Assembly: GCA_022448455.1 (NCBI GenBank) | Contig: JAKUUR010000004.1 | Location: 1 to 64,000, forward strand | DNA length: 64,000 bases | Direction: 5' to 3' | From: Candidatus Thioglobus autotrophicus | GTDB taxonomy: Bacteria; Pseudomonadota; Gammaproteobacteria; PS1; Pseudothioglobaceae | Shown: positions 1 to 8,045 of the stretch, piece after piece | How positions within the stretch are numbered: position 1 is the stretch's first letter | Layout: the number at the start of each line of letters is the position of its first letter | The notes under the pieces: model-generated | The model's database searches: none | What the model was told of the DNA's origin: nothing | Seen by the model: the letters and a program-made list of their open reading frames with translations, nothing else | Translations under genes and position numbers: made by a program

Positions 1-2
1 AA

Positions 3-143
3 TTAAAGACAATCTGTGAAAACAACAAAATACTTAAAGTATGTTGCAAAATACTTGGTCTAAAATACGCAAAGATTGTTATCGCAGTTCTGGTTGTCGG
101 ATTGGTCGGATTGGTCGTATGGTGTTATGGTTTTCCGACATAA
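3..143 (+). CDS. C-terminal end of a small membrane protein (partial)
   Basis: The frame is open from the left edge to a TAA at 141-143 and encodes 46 residues whose true start lies outside the window. The tail is strongly hydrophobic (IVIAVLVVGLVGLVVW) and ends a few residues later in CYGFPT, as expected for a C-terminal membrane anchor. No family is recognised. It ends only a few bases from the stop of the convergent small gene at 149-304, so the two probably belong to the same accessory segment. The low confidence reflects the short length and the missing start. Confidence 0.4.
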   Translation, partial: LKTICENNKILKVCCKILGLKYAKIVIAVLVVGLVGLVVWCYGFPT

Positions 144-148
144 TGTTG

Positions 149-304
149 TTATGAGTGTGTCTGGACATATCGTTTAACACTCTGTTCTATAATTCTTGAA
201 ATTACTCTTCCGTCTTTGTTTGCACAATTCTTGAACTCTTTATATAGAGTTGGTTCAATCGTGTAAGTTCTGTTAATTCTATTACTTTTGGTCTGTTGTA
301 GCAT
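149..304 (-). CDS. Small ribbon-helix-helix-like DNA-binding protein
   Basis: A 51-residue reading frame starts at an ATG at 304 and ends with TAA at 149. The product has a short basic N-terminus, a beta-strand-like segment (NRTYTIEPTLYKEFKNC) and then two predicted helices with GRVISRIIEQSVKRYV. This is the size and pattern of Arc/MetJ/CopG ribbon-helix-helix repressors, in which the strand pairs in a dimer and contacts DNA. Such proteins are typical of plasmids, phages and toxin-antitoxin modules. No toxin partner is visible next to it. The assignment rests on pattern only; a weak purine-rich stretch precedes the ATG. Confidence 0.5.
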   Translation of the reverse strand: MLQQTKSNRINRTYTIEPTLYKEFKNCANKDGRVISRIIEQSVKRYVQTHS

Positions 305-442
305 GGGTTCTCTTGGGTTGGTTGGTATAAGTATATTTATAATTAAATAACACTATTGATTACTCATTTCGTGTCACGATTGAAACTTCGTTTCAAGGTA
401 TTCATTTGATTTAATCTTTACTGAAACTTTTGGAATGGAGGA

Positions 443-472
443 CACACTCTTGCTACTAAAAGCAAGAGTGTG
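443..472. repeat. Perfect 12-bp hairpin
   Basis: CACACTCTTGCT at 443-454 is exactly complementary to AGCAAGAGTGTG at 461-472, with a 6-base loop. No T-run follows on either strand, so it is not a classical intrinsic terminator. It lies in a stretch (305-651) with no convincing gene; a 63-codon antisense frame across it looks like chance. It could be a structured RNA, a recombination site or an operator. Confidence 0.6.
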
Positions 473-651
473 GTATCTGAAACTTCAGTTGACATCGGTT
501 CGTATCTGACATTCTGTGAATTACTTTGTTTAGCACAATGACACTCCAGATTTGCGGTGGGATTGTCTATGTCAGTTCTCTTAAAGTTGCTTGTCGCAAC
601 AAATCGCAATCCTCTAACACCATACGAACAGCATTAGAGTTCTTTGTAGGT

Positions 652-807
652 TTAAGTATTCCCTACTTTATTTTTTAGTTGAAGTATCACTACTTCTTTT
701 GTTTCAAGGTTAAGAAAGATACCACTATCATGCAAATGCGAAAAGTGGAATACTCGTTTTGTCGTATCAAACTTGAATTGTGTTCTTGCCTTGCAGTCTT
801 TATCCAT
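652..807 (-). CDS. Hypothetical small protein
   Basis: A 51-residue frame starts with ATG at 807 and stops at 652. The product begins MDKDCKARTQFKFDTT and continues with alternating hydrophobic and charged residues (GIFLNLETKEVVILQLKN), which suggests a small beta-rich fold. No Shine-Dalgarno sequence is seen and no family is recognised. It has the same length and strand as the ribbon-helix-helix-like gene at 149-304 and may belong to the same accessory element. It could be spurious. Confidence 0.3.
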   Translation of the reverse strand: MDKDCKARTQFKFDTTKRVFHFSHLHDSGIFLNLETKEVVILQLKNKVGNT

Positions 808-907
808 CTAAACAATGACTAAAAACCACTATTAACTAATATTTATTTATATCTATTTATATTTATACAAATAGTTTGTTTAATACGGGTGTTTTTCTTC
901 TTTATTT

Positions 908-980
908 CGCACTATTGCGCACTATTTACAGAAGAAAATTACGGGTAGGTTGAAATTGGTGCGAACTTAGTGCGAACTAA
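908..980. repeat. Clustered GCGCAC/GTGCGA repeats
   Basis: CGCACTATT occurs twice in a row (908-916 and within 917-926). About 35 bases later TGCGAACTTA and TGCGAACTAA follow at 960-969 and 971-980. The second pair is the inverse of TTCGCAC in the first pair, so the block is two direct repeats facing two inverted copies. This resembles an operator or recombinase-binding array at the boundary between the gene-poor left edge and the core gene at 1026. Function is not known. Confidence 0.45.
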
Positions 981-1025
981 TTTAGATATATTGTTGTAAT
1001 AGGGGTTGTAGGACATATAAAGTAT

Positions 1026-1616
1026 TCATAAGATATGAACATTTTCCTTAGCAAGCATGTTGGTTAGTTGAATCGTAGGTAATCCTATTAAGCTGTTTGG
1101 ATCATTACCCTCCATACGATTAAATAGAGCAACTCCTAGACCTTCAGATTTAAAGCTCCCTGCACAATTAAGAACATCTTCTTTTTCAAGATAAGACAAA
1201 ATATGATTATCGCTGAGAGACTTGAAAACTACTCGGAAAAACTCCACATGATTTTGAAGAATCCCGGTTTCAGTATTAAGTAGAGCAATACTTGTAAGGA
1301 ATGTCACAGTTCTACCTGAACTTTTTTGTAGTTGTGCATAGGCATTCTGGTGAGTAAGCGGTTTATTGAGTATTTCATCGCCTTCTTCGTTACCACTGTC
1401 TAAGGTAGCTACTTGATCAGAAGCAATGATAAGTCCAGAATGAGTTTTTGCTACCTCTTTAGCTTTTTCTTCAGCCAAACGATAGACCAAATCATATGGC
1501 GTTTCCGATGTTTTCCGAGTTTCATCAATATTTGGAGAGACAGTAACAAAGGAAACACCAAGCCTCTCTAAAATAGCTTTTCTGGAAGGCGATGAGGAGG
1601 CAAGAATGAGTGACAC
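1026..1616 (-). CDS. yceF: Maf/YceF-type nucleotide pyrophosphatase
   Basis: Maf-fold pyrophosphatase that hydrolyses a nucleoside triphosphate to the monophosphate. The motif LNCAGSFKSEGLGVALF near residue 150 and the following GNDPNSLIGLP match the YceF subgroup (7-methyl-GTP pyrophosphatase) rather than the dTTP/UTP-type YhdE subgroup. The N-terminus has the family LILASSSPSR motif, and SDQVATLD near residue 66 carries the conserved Asp. The frame extends to a TTG at 1646, but homologues begin right at the SLILASSS motif, so I place the start at the GTG at 1616 (196 residues). It is divergent from folA, with a short shared intergenic region. Confidence 0.85.
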   Translation of the reverse strand: MSLILASSSPSRKAILERLGVSFVTVSPNIDETRKTSETPYDLVYRLAEEKAKEVAKTHSGLIIASDQVATLDSGNEEGDEILNKPLTHQNAYAQLQKSSGRTVTFLTSIALLNTETGILQNHVEFFRVVFKSLSDNHILSYLEKEDVLNCAGSFKSEGLGVALFNRMEGNDPNSLIGLPTIQLTNMLAKENVHIL

Positions 1617-1673
1617 TAGAAGTTCAAAAATTGTAAAATATTCCAATATTTTACTTTATTCAGGCAAGGCTTT

Positions 1674-2159
1674 ATGCGCTTATCTATTGTTGTTGCGATG
1701 GATGACAATCACTTGATTGGAAAAGGCAATGGATTGCCCTGGCATCTTCCGGCTGATTTAGCTTTTTTTAAAAAAATTACTACTGGTAATTCAATCTTGA
1801 TGGGTCGTAAAACTTATGACTCAATAGGCAAACCATTATCAAATCGTCGAAACATTGTAATCACAAGAAACAAAGATATTTCAATTCCAGGCTGCGAGGT
1901 AGTTGACAGTATAGAGAAGGCACTTTCCATTACGCAAGACGAAGAAGAGGTTATGGTAATCGGCGGAGCAAGCCTATGTGAACAGTTGCTTCCTGATGTA
2001 AGTAGACTCTACATTACTCATATTGAAGGAGAGTTCGAAGGGGACACGTATTTTCCTCATTACGATGAAAACGACTGGCTAGAAGTGAGTTGTGAGTCAC
2101 ATCAACCAGATGAAAAAAATAAGTATGCATATCACTTTAGTATTTTGGATAGAAAATAA
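1674..2159 (+). CDS. folA: Dihydrofolate reductase
   Basis: Reduces dihydrofolate to tetrahydrofolate with NADPH in the cytosol. The 161-residue product has the substrate loop GNGLPWHLPADLAFFKK, with the catalytic Asp at residue 28, equivalent to Asp27 of the E. coli enzyme. The NADPH-binding segments LMGRKTYDSIG and VMVIGGASLCEQLLP follow, and the C-terminal FEGDTYFP strand is present. The length is typical of chromosomal FolA. Its TAA overlaps the ATG of the downstream lipoprotein gene by one base (TAATG), so the two are probably translationally coupled. Confidence 0.97.
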   Translation: MRLSIVVAMDDNHLIGKGNGLPWHLPADLAFFKKITTGNSILMGRKTYDSIGKPLSNRRNIVITRNKDISIPGCEVVDSIEKALSITQDEEEVMVIGGASLCEQLLPDVSRLYITHIEGEFEGDTYFPHYDENDWLEVSCESHQPDEKNKYAYHFSILDRK

Positions 2160-2341
2160 TGAAAAAATTGCTTGTGTTTGTTTTGATAAGCCTTTATCTT
2201 TCGGGCTGTGTATTAACTAAAGTTGTGACTGTTCCTATGAGGGTTACGGGTTCTGTGATTTCTGTAATACCAGTTGTAGGTGATGGTATAGATGAGGTCT
2301 TGGATCAAAGCGCCGATATTATCGACGCTATACCTATTTAG
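2159..2341 (+). CDS. Small outer-membrane-type lipoprotein (DUF6726-like)
   Basis: A 60-residue product with a classic lipoprotein signal: positively charged start, hydrophobic stretch and an LSGC lipobox whose Cys is residue 17. The mature part is only about 44 residues (TKVVTVPMRVTGSVISVIPVVGDGIDEVLD), resembling small proteobacterial lipoproteins annotated as DUF6726. Residue +2 after the Cys is Val rather than Asp, which predicts outer-membrane sorting by Lol. It starts inside the folA stop codon and its own stop overlaps the end of the convergent gltB by three bases. The function is unknown. Confidence 0.7.
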   Translation: MKKLLVFVLISLYLSGCVLTKVVTVPMRVTGSVISVIPVVGDGIDEVLDQSADIIDAIPI

Positions 2342-5300
2342 CTTGCTTGCAGTAGTTGTTTATTTTGTGCTGCTAAAACTTCTTTTAATGCCTTTGGCAT
2401 AACTTTGACGAAGTGGGCCAATTCTGCATTCCAGTCTCCTAAAATTTGTTTTGCGATTGGAGAGCCTGTAAATTCGGCATGCTTAGTTAACAAATCCAAC
2501 AACTCTTTTTGTGATTCGTCATCCATCGGATCAAAATCAATCATGGATGAGTTAGCTCGACTCTGAAGTGTAAGGTTTGGATTGTAGACGTAAGCTATAC
2601 CACCACTCATACCTGCACCAAAGTTACGTCCAACCTCACCAAGAATTACTGCTCGACCGCTTGTCATGTATTCGCAGCCATGATCTCCGACACCTTCAAC
2701 GACGGCAATGAGTCCAGAATTTCTGACACAGAAGCGTTCTGCAACACAACCGGATAAATACATTTCACCACCAGTGGCACCATAGCCACAAACATTGCCA
2801 GCAATAATTTCATCTTGTGTAATGAATGTTGAATTTTTAGGTGGATAGATAATAATACGACCACCAGAAAGTCCCTTGCCAACATAATCATTGGCATCCC
2901 CCTCAACAGACAAGGTTATCCCTTTTGCTAGGAATGCACCAAACGATTGACCAGCGGAACCTTTAAAGTCAACATGAATTGCATCTTCAATTAGATTATT
3001 TTCACCCCTTGTTTTAACGACATGGGAAGAGAGCATTGCGCCAACAGCCCTATCAACGTTTGTAATAACTGACTCGATTTTAACTTTACCATTGCCCTCA
3101 ATGGCGACCTTTGATTGAGCTATTAACTCATGGTCTAATTGCTGATCGAGTTGGTGGTCTTGCGGGATGCTTTGATAGGTGCCAGCATTTTTATATTGTG
3201 TATCAGCAGGTGTCAAAATTGCACTAAGATCAATAGAGTCTTGCTTCCAATGGTCAATCGCTTCATTCATTTCCAGCATATCGACACGACCAACCATTTC
3301 ATTGAGCGTTTTAAATCCAAGATCCGCCATAATAGTACGCAACTCTTCAGCGACCATAAATAGATAATTCACAACATGTTCTGGCTTACCTGTAAACTTT
3401 TTACGTAAAACCTTGTCTTGAGTTGCAATTCCAACAGGGCACGTATTGAGATGGCATTTACGCATCATGATGCAGCCGAGTGTAATTAGTGGTGCTGTAG
3501 AGAAACCAAACTCTTCTGCTCCAAGCAATGCCGCTATAGCAACATCGCGCCCCGTTTTAAGTTGCCCATCTGTCTGAATGACAACACGTGAACGAAGATC
3601 ATTCATTACCAAGGTTTGGTGGGTTTCGGCAACACCCAATTCCCAAGGCAGGCCTGCATGCTTAATAGAGGTCAGAGGTGATGCACCAGTACCACCATCA
3701 TGACCAGCAATGAGGATATGGTCAGATTTTGCTTTAGTTACCCCTGCAGCGACAGTTCCCACGCCCACTTCGGAAACCAATTTCACACTAATACGGGCTT
3801 CTGGATTGGACCTCTTAAGGTCAAAAATCAATTGTGATAAATCTTCAATAGAATAAATATCATGGTGTGGTGGTGGGCTAATTAAGCCAACTCCAGCAGT
3901 TGAACAACGTATCTTAGCAATATCTTCATCAACTTTTTTTCCTGGCAGCTCGCCACCCTCACCTGGTTTGGCACCTTGCGAGATTTTAATCTGCAATTCA
4001 TCGGCATTATTAAGGTATTCGATAGTAACACCAAAGCGACCAGAAGCAACTTGCTTGATAGCGCTTCTTCGAGAGTCGCCATTTGAATCAGGTATCCAGC
4101 GTGCAGAATCTTCGCCACCCTCTCCGGTATTTGACTTACCACCGATACGATTCATGGCAATGGCAAGTGTTTCATGAGATTCAGCGGAGATGGAACCATA
4201 ACTCATCGCACCTGTGGCAAATCTTTTTACGATTTCTTTGGCAGATTCAACCTTATCAATATCGACTGGATTGCCTGACTTAAATGACATCAAGCCACGT
4301 AGTGTGCAGTTACGAGTTCCTTCTTCGTTAGATTTTTTTGCAAATTCCCAATAAGCATTTTTATCGTTACTACGAGCAGCCTTTTGAAGGTCTGTAATGG
4401 TTTGTGGTTCCCACATATGTTTTTCGCCACCACTGCGCCAATGATATTGTCCAAGATTATCGAATGAAGTTGAAAGGTACGCCTTTTTATGTTGCGCTTC
4501 AGCTTCAGTTTGAAGGACTTCAAAACCAACACCACTGATTCGACTGAAAGTTTCAAAGAAACATTTATCCATCACTTCAGGAGATAAGCCAACCGCTTCG
4601 AAGATTTGGGCGCCTTTATAGGACGCTAAGGTTGAAATACCCATTTTAGCCATTACCTTCAACATCCCTTTAGCAACACCTTTACGATAGGCTGCAACGA
4701 TAGCATCATCATCTTCTAGTTTGATTAAATTATCACGCCTTGCCTGCCAAAGAGCTTCAAATGCTAGGTATGGATTAACTGCATCAGCACCAAAACCAAT
4801 CATTAGACAGAAATGATGGACTTCTCGAGCTTCTCCCGTTTCAACGATAATTCCAACCTGGGTTCTTTTGTGATTGGCCACCAAGTATCTGTGAACTGCC
4901 GAAGACGCCAACAAGGCACTTATAGCGCCACGACTAGAGTTTACTTTGCGATCAGATAAGATAACCAAGCTGTGACCATTTTTGATGGCTTGTGAACTTT
5001 GTTGACAAATATCATCAAGCATGTCGCTTAATTTGTGTCCTTCATCAATGTCATAAGTGATATCAATAGTTTTACTTGTCCAACCTCGATGGTTACAATC
5101 CTTAAGAGCTAACGTTTCTTCATTCGTCAGAATAGGATGCTCTATCACCAAACGGTTGGCATTTTTAGCGCTATTGATAAGTAAGTTTCCTTCTGGACCT
5201 ATAGCACAGCGCAATGACATGACTACCTCTTCGCGAATGGAATCGATAGCAGGGTTGGTAACTTGGGCAAATAGTTGCTTAAAGTAGTCATAAATAATGC

Positions 5301-6855
5301 GAGATTGATCTGAGAGACAGGCCAATGCTGAATCATTTCCCATTGATCCAACAGGGTCTCTAAGTTCAGTGACAAGCGGCAATAGCATAAATTCCAATGT
5401 TTCCGTACTGTAACCGAATACTTTTAAGCGATGTAAGAGAGTGTCTGGATAGAAACCATGAGCCTCCTTATTACTAGCTAGTTCACTTAAATGAATTTGT
5501 TGGTCGTTGAGCCACTTTTGATAAGGGTTTTTAGCAGAAAAATTGTCTTTTATTTCGTCATCATCAACTAGTTTTCCTTGACCAAAATCGACTAAAAACA
5601 TTTTGCCTGGACGAAGTCTGCCTTTAGTTTTTATATTGTCAGTTGCTACATCAACAACACCTACTTCGGATGCCATGATGACTCTGTCATCATGTGTTAA
5701 GTAATAGCGTGATGGGCGCAGACCATTTCGATCTAGGATGGCTCCGATATAGCGTCCATCTGTGAAAGTAATTGAAGCGGGACCATCCCAAGGCTCCATA
5801 ACATTTGAGAAGTATTCATAAAAGGCTTTCTTCTGATCGCTCATTTCATGATCATTTTGCCATGCTTCAGGAACCATCATCAATACCGCTTCCTGCAAGG
5901 ATCTACCATTCATTAAAAGAAATTCTAGAACATTATCAAAGCTGCCAGAGTCAGAAACTTCTGTTTCAATAACAGGTAAGGTTTTGTCTAAATTGTCACC
6001 AAAAAAATCACTTTCTAAAACTCCTTCACGAGCTCTCATCCAGTTGTAGTTACCTTGACGTGTATTAATTTCGCCATTGTGGGCCATAAAGCGACAAGGC
6101 TGAGCACGATCCCATGAAGGGAATGTATTGGTTGAAAAGCGTGAATGAACCATTGCCAAATATGTTTTGAAGTCTTTATTGGTTAGGTCTGGATAGAAAT
6201 CCAATAACTGTGAACCCATCAGCATGCCCTTATAAACAATAACCCGGGTAGAAAGGCTACAAACATAAAACAGTAAAGCTTGTGAAAGTGATTCATCCGT
6301 ACGAATTACTTTAGAAATATACTTTTTTATAATATAAAGGGCGCCCTCAAAAACATCATTATCTATGCCTTCAGCTTTTCCAATAATAAGTTGTTTAATG
6401 ACCGGTTGAGAGTTTCTTGCAGTATCTCCCACGTCAGCCTTGATGGCATCAACGGGAACGTCACGCCAACCAATCAGCGTTTGTCCTTCATTTTTAACAA
6501 CTTTTTCAACTATAGAAATGCAGTGTTGTCTTTGTTTATCGTCTTGAGGTAAGAAAATATTTCCAACACCATAACTGCCAGCTTCAACATCAATACCAAA
6601 TAGAGATTGTATTTCCTGGGAAAAAAACTCATGGGGAATGTTGGTTAAAATTCCCGCTCCATCGCCGGTGTTAGCTTCACAGCCACAAGCACCTCGATGG
6701 CCCATACGAGAAAGCATTTCTAGAGCATCTTCAGTAATTTTGTGTGAAGCCTTAGATTTTATGTTGGCAATAAAACCAACACCACAATTTTCCTTCTCAT
6801 TGTTTGGATGATAAAGACCGTGAGGTTTTGGTAAGTATAATTGTTTTTTTATCAT
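2338..6855 (-). CDS. gltB: Glutamate synthase large subunit
   Basis: Transfers the amide of glutamine to 2-oxoglutarate to make two glutamates. The product is about 1505 residues from the ATG at 6855; a longer frame to 6915 would run through the promoter and is rejected. A short propeptide precedes the class II amidotransferase Cys at residue 24 (KENCGVGF), which becomes the N-terminus after cleavage. The central and FMN-binding domains follow (GHDGGTGASPLTSIKHAG), then the 3Fe-4S ligands in CIMMRKCHLNTCPVG, and a C-terminal beta-helix domain. The small subunit gene gltD, usually adjacent, is not on either side. Confidence 0.96.
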   Translation of the reverse strand: MIKKQLYLPKPHGLYHPNNEKENCGVGFIANIKSKASHKITEDALEMLSRMGHRGACGCEANTGDGAGILTNIPHEFFSQEIQSLFGIDVEAGSYGVGNIFLPQDDKQRQHCISIVEKVVKNEGQTLIGWRDVPVDAIKADVGDTARNSQPVIKQLIIGKAEGIDNDVFEGALYIIKKYISKVIRTDESLSQALLFYVCSLSTRVIVYKGMLMGSQLLDFYPDLTNKDFKTYLAMVHSRFSTNTFPSWDRAQPCRFMAHNGEINTRQGNYNWMRAREGVLESDFFGDNLDKTLPVIETEVSDSGSFDNVLEFLLMNGRSLQEAVLMMVPEAWQNDHEMSDQKKAFYEYFSNVMEPWDGPASITFTDGRYIGAILDRNGLRPSRYYLTHDDRVIMASEVGVVDVATDNIKTKGRLRPGKMFLVDFGQGKLVDDDEIKDNFSAKNPYQKWLNDQQIHLSELASNKEAHGFYPDTLLHRLKVFGYSTETLEFMLLPLVTELRDPVGSMGNDSALACLSDQSRIIYDYFKQLFAQVTNPAIDSIREEVVMSLRCAIGPEGNLLINSAKNANRLVIEHPILTNEETLALKDCNHRGWTSKTIDITYDIDEGHKLSDMLDDICQQSSQAIKNGHSLVILSDRKVNSSRGAISALLASSAVHRYLVANHKRTQVGIIVETGEAREVHHFCLMIGFGADAVNPYLAFEALWQARRDNLIKLEDDDAIVAAYRKGVAKGMLKVMAKMGISTLASYKGAQIFEAVGLSPEVMDKCFFETFSRISGVGFEVLQTEAEAQHKKAYLSTSFDNLGQYHWRSGGEKHMWEPQTITDLQKAARSNDKNAYWEFAKKSNEEGTRNCTLRGLMSFKSGNPVDIDKVESAKEIVKRFATGAMSYGSISAESHETLAIAMNRIGGKSNTGEGGEDSARWIPDSNGDSRRSAIKQVASGRFGVTIEYLNNADELQIKISQGAKPGEGGELPGKKVDEDIAKIRCSTAGVGLISPPPHHDIYSIEDLSQLIFDLKRSNPEARISVKLVSEVGVGTVAAGVTKAKSDHILIAGHDGGTGASPLTSIKHAGLPWELGVAETHQTLVMNDLRSRVVIQTDGQLKTGRDVAIAALLGAEEFGFSTAPLITLGCIMMRKCHLNTCPVGIATQDKVLRKKFTGKPEHVVNYLFMVAEELRTIMADLGFKTLNEMVGRVDMLEMNEAIDHWKQDSIDLSAILTPADTQYKNAGTYQSIPQDHQLDQQLDHELIAQSKVAIEGNGKVKIESVITNVDRAVGAMLSSHVVKTRGENNLIEDAIHVDFKGSAGQSFGAFLAKGITLSVEGDANDYVGKGLSGGRIIIYPPKNSTFITQDEIIAGNVCGYGATGGEMYLSGCVAERFCVRNSGLIAVVEGVGDHGCEYMTSGRAVILGEVGRNFGAGMSGGIAYVYNPNLTLQSRANSSMIDFDPMDDESQKELLDLLTKHAEFTGSPIAKQILGDWNAELAHFVKVMPKALKEVLAAQNKQLLQAS

Positions 6856-6894
6856 GAAAACTCTAGGTAAAAATGAACGAAATTTTTTTAAGTG

Positions 6895-6923
6895 ATTATA
6901 ACGTATAACGTACACTTTTTGAA
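6895..6923 (-). promoter_or_regulatory. Candidate promoter of gltB
   Basis: Read on the minus strand, TTCAAA (6923-6918) is followed after 17 bases by a perfect TATAAT (6900-6895). Transcription would begin near 6888, about 33 bases upstream of the ATG at 6855. This supports that start over the upstream in-frame codon at 6915. Confidence 0.6.
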
Positions 6924-6992
6924 TACCAAATAAACTCGATTATATTGTTATAGCAGGCATCTTCGGGTAGAATGTTTATATTTATTCACGAA

Positions 6993-7745
6993 ATGTTAGC
7001 AATAATTTCACCTTCCAAAACACAAGATTTTTCGTCATGTGATATAAACTCTTTCACACAGACTCGGCAGTTAGGTCACACCCAAGAATTAGTAAATATT
7101 TTAAAAAATAAAACCCGGAAACAAATTTCAAAACTTATGTCTCTGAGTGAAAATTTATCAAAATTAAATTTTGATCGATTTCAAGCATTTAAGACACCAT
7201 TCTCATTAGACAATGCCAAGCAAGCTTTTTTGGCTTTCAAAGGAGATGTATACAATGGTATTAATGCATCTTCACTTTCTGATAAAGATCTTGACTTTGC
7301 ACAAAAAAATGTACGCATGCTTTCGGGTTTATATGGTGTTCTTAGGCCGCTTGATTTGATACAGCCCTATCGCTTGGAGATGGGAACAAGACTCATTAAT
7401 GCTAAGGGAAACAATCTATATGATTATTGGGGGAGTGGTATTAGTGAAGTCTTGAATGAAGATGAAGAGGAGTTGATTGTTAACCTAGCATCCAATGAGT
7501 ATTATAAAGCGATTGACAAAAAAATGCTCAAAGCCCAGATACTGGATATCGTTTTTAAGGAAAAGAAAAACGAGACTTATAAAGTTATTGGTATTTATGC
7601 CAAGCGAGCAAGAGGGTTAATGATTAATTACATAATTAGAAACCGTTTGACTGATGCCGAGGTGCTTAAAGATTTTTCCGACGAGGGATACCTATATAAT
7701 CAGGAATTGTCTAGTGATAAGACATGGGTATACGTTAGAGGCTAG
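6993..7745 (+). CDS. yaaA: Peroxide stress protein YaaA family
   Basis: A 250-residue YaaA/DUF328 family protein. In E. coli YaaA binds DNA and limits intracellular iron damage during hydrogen peroxide stress. Diagnostic segments are ISPSKTQDF at the N-terminus, AFKGDVYNGI, a long RMLSGLYGVLRPLDLIQPYR block, and AKRARGLMINYII near the C-terminus. The frame opens at 6972, but the family begins MLxIISPxK, so the ATG at 6993 is the likely start. Neither start has a strong ribosome binding site. Confidence 0.92.
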   Translation: MLAIISPSKTQDFSSCDINSFTQTRQLGHTQELVNILKNKTRKQISKLMSLSENLSKLNFDRFQAFKTPFSLDNAKQAFLAFKGDVYNGINASSLSDKDLDFAQKNVRMLSGLYGVLRPLDLIQPYRLEMGTRLINAKGNNLYDYWGSGISEVLNEDEEELIVNLASNEYYKAIDKKMLKAQILDIVFKEKKNETYKVIGIYAKRARGLMINYIIRNRLTDAEVLKDFSDEGYLYNQELSSDKTWVYVRG

Positions 7746-7778
7746 TCTAACTAGTTACTTCAGACCATATAGAGAACA

Positions 7779-8045
7779 ATGATTAAAGTATATACGACCT
7801 ACTCGTGCCCTTATTGCACTAGAGCTAAAAACTATTTAGATTTGCACGGTATAGAATATGAAACGTTAAATATTCAAGAAGATAATGAAGCTAGAGATTT
7901 TTTTATAAAGACTGGTTATCGAACAGTCCCCCAAGTGTTTGTAGGTGATAGACTTTTATGCGAGGGCGGCTCTGATGGTCTTGTTAGGATGACTAAAGAA
8001 GATATACAAAATAAAGTTTTAGAATTAACAAAAGATAGCTACTAG
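7779..8045 (+). CDS. grxC: Glutaredoxin 3
   Basis: An 88-residue glutaredoxin that uses glutathione to reduce disulfides and glutathionylated proteins. The dithiol active site C-P-Y-C lies at residues 10-13, the cis-proline motif TVPQVFVGD follows near residue 50, and a GG-S/D glutathione-binding segment (CEGGSDGLV) comes after it. The length fits GrxC. Its stop overlaps by four bases the end of the convergent Nudix-ThiE gene. It probably follows yaaA in one transcript, which would join two oxidative-stress functions. Confidence 0.93.
   Translation: MIKVYTTYSCPYCTRAKNYLDLHGIEYETLNIQEDNEARDFFIKTGYRTVPQVFVGDRLLCEGGSDGLVRMTKEDIQNKVLELTKDSY

Noticed and set aside
418..609. A 63-codon antisense frame over the hairpin
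   Set aside because: No family pattern, no ribosome site, and it runs across a perfect hairpin; probably chance.
6856..6915. Longer N-terminus for GltB
   Set aside because: The extension would run over the likely -10 box (TATAAT at 6900-6895), and GltB homologues start close to the ATG at 6855 with a short propeptide.
7746..7778. Terminator between yaaA and grxC
   Set aside because: No stable hairpin with a T-run is visible; the two genes probably share a transcript.
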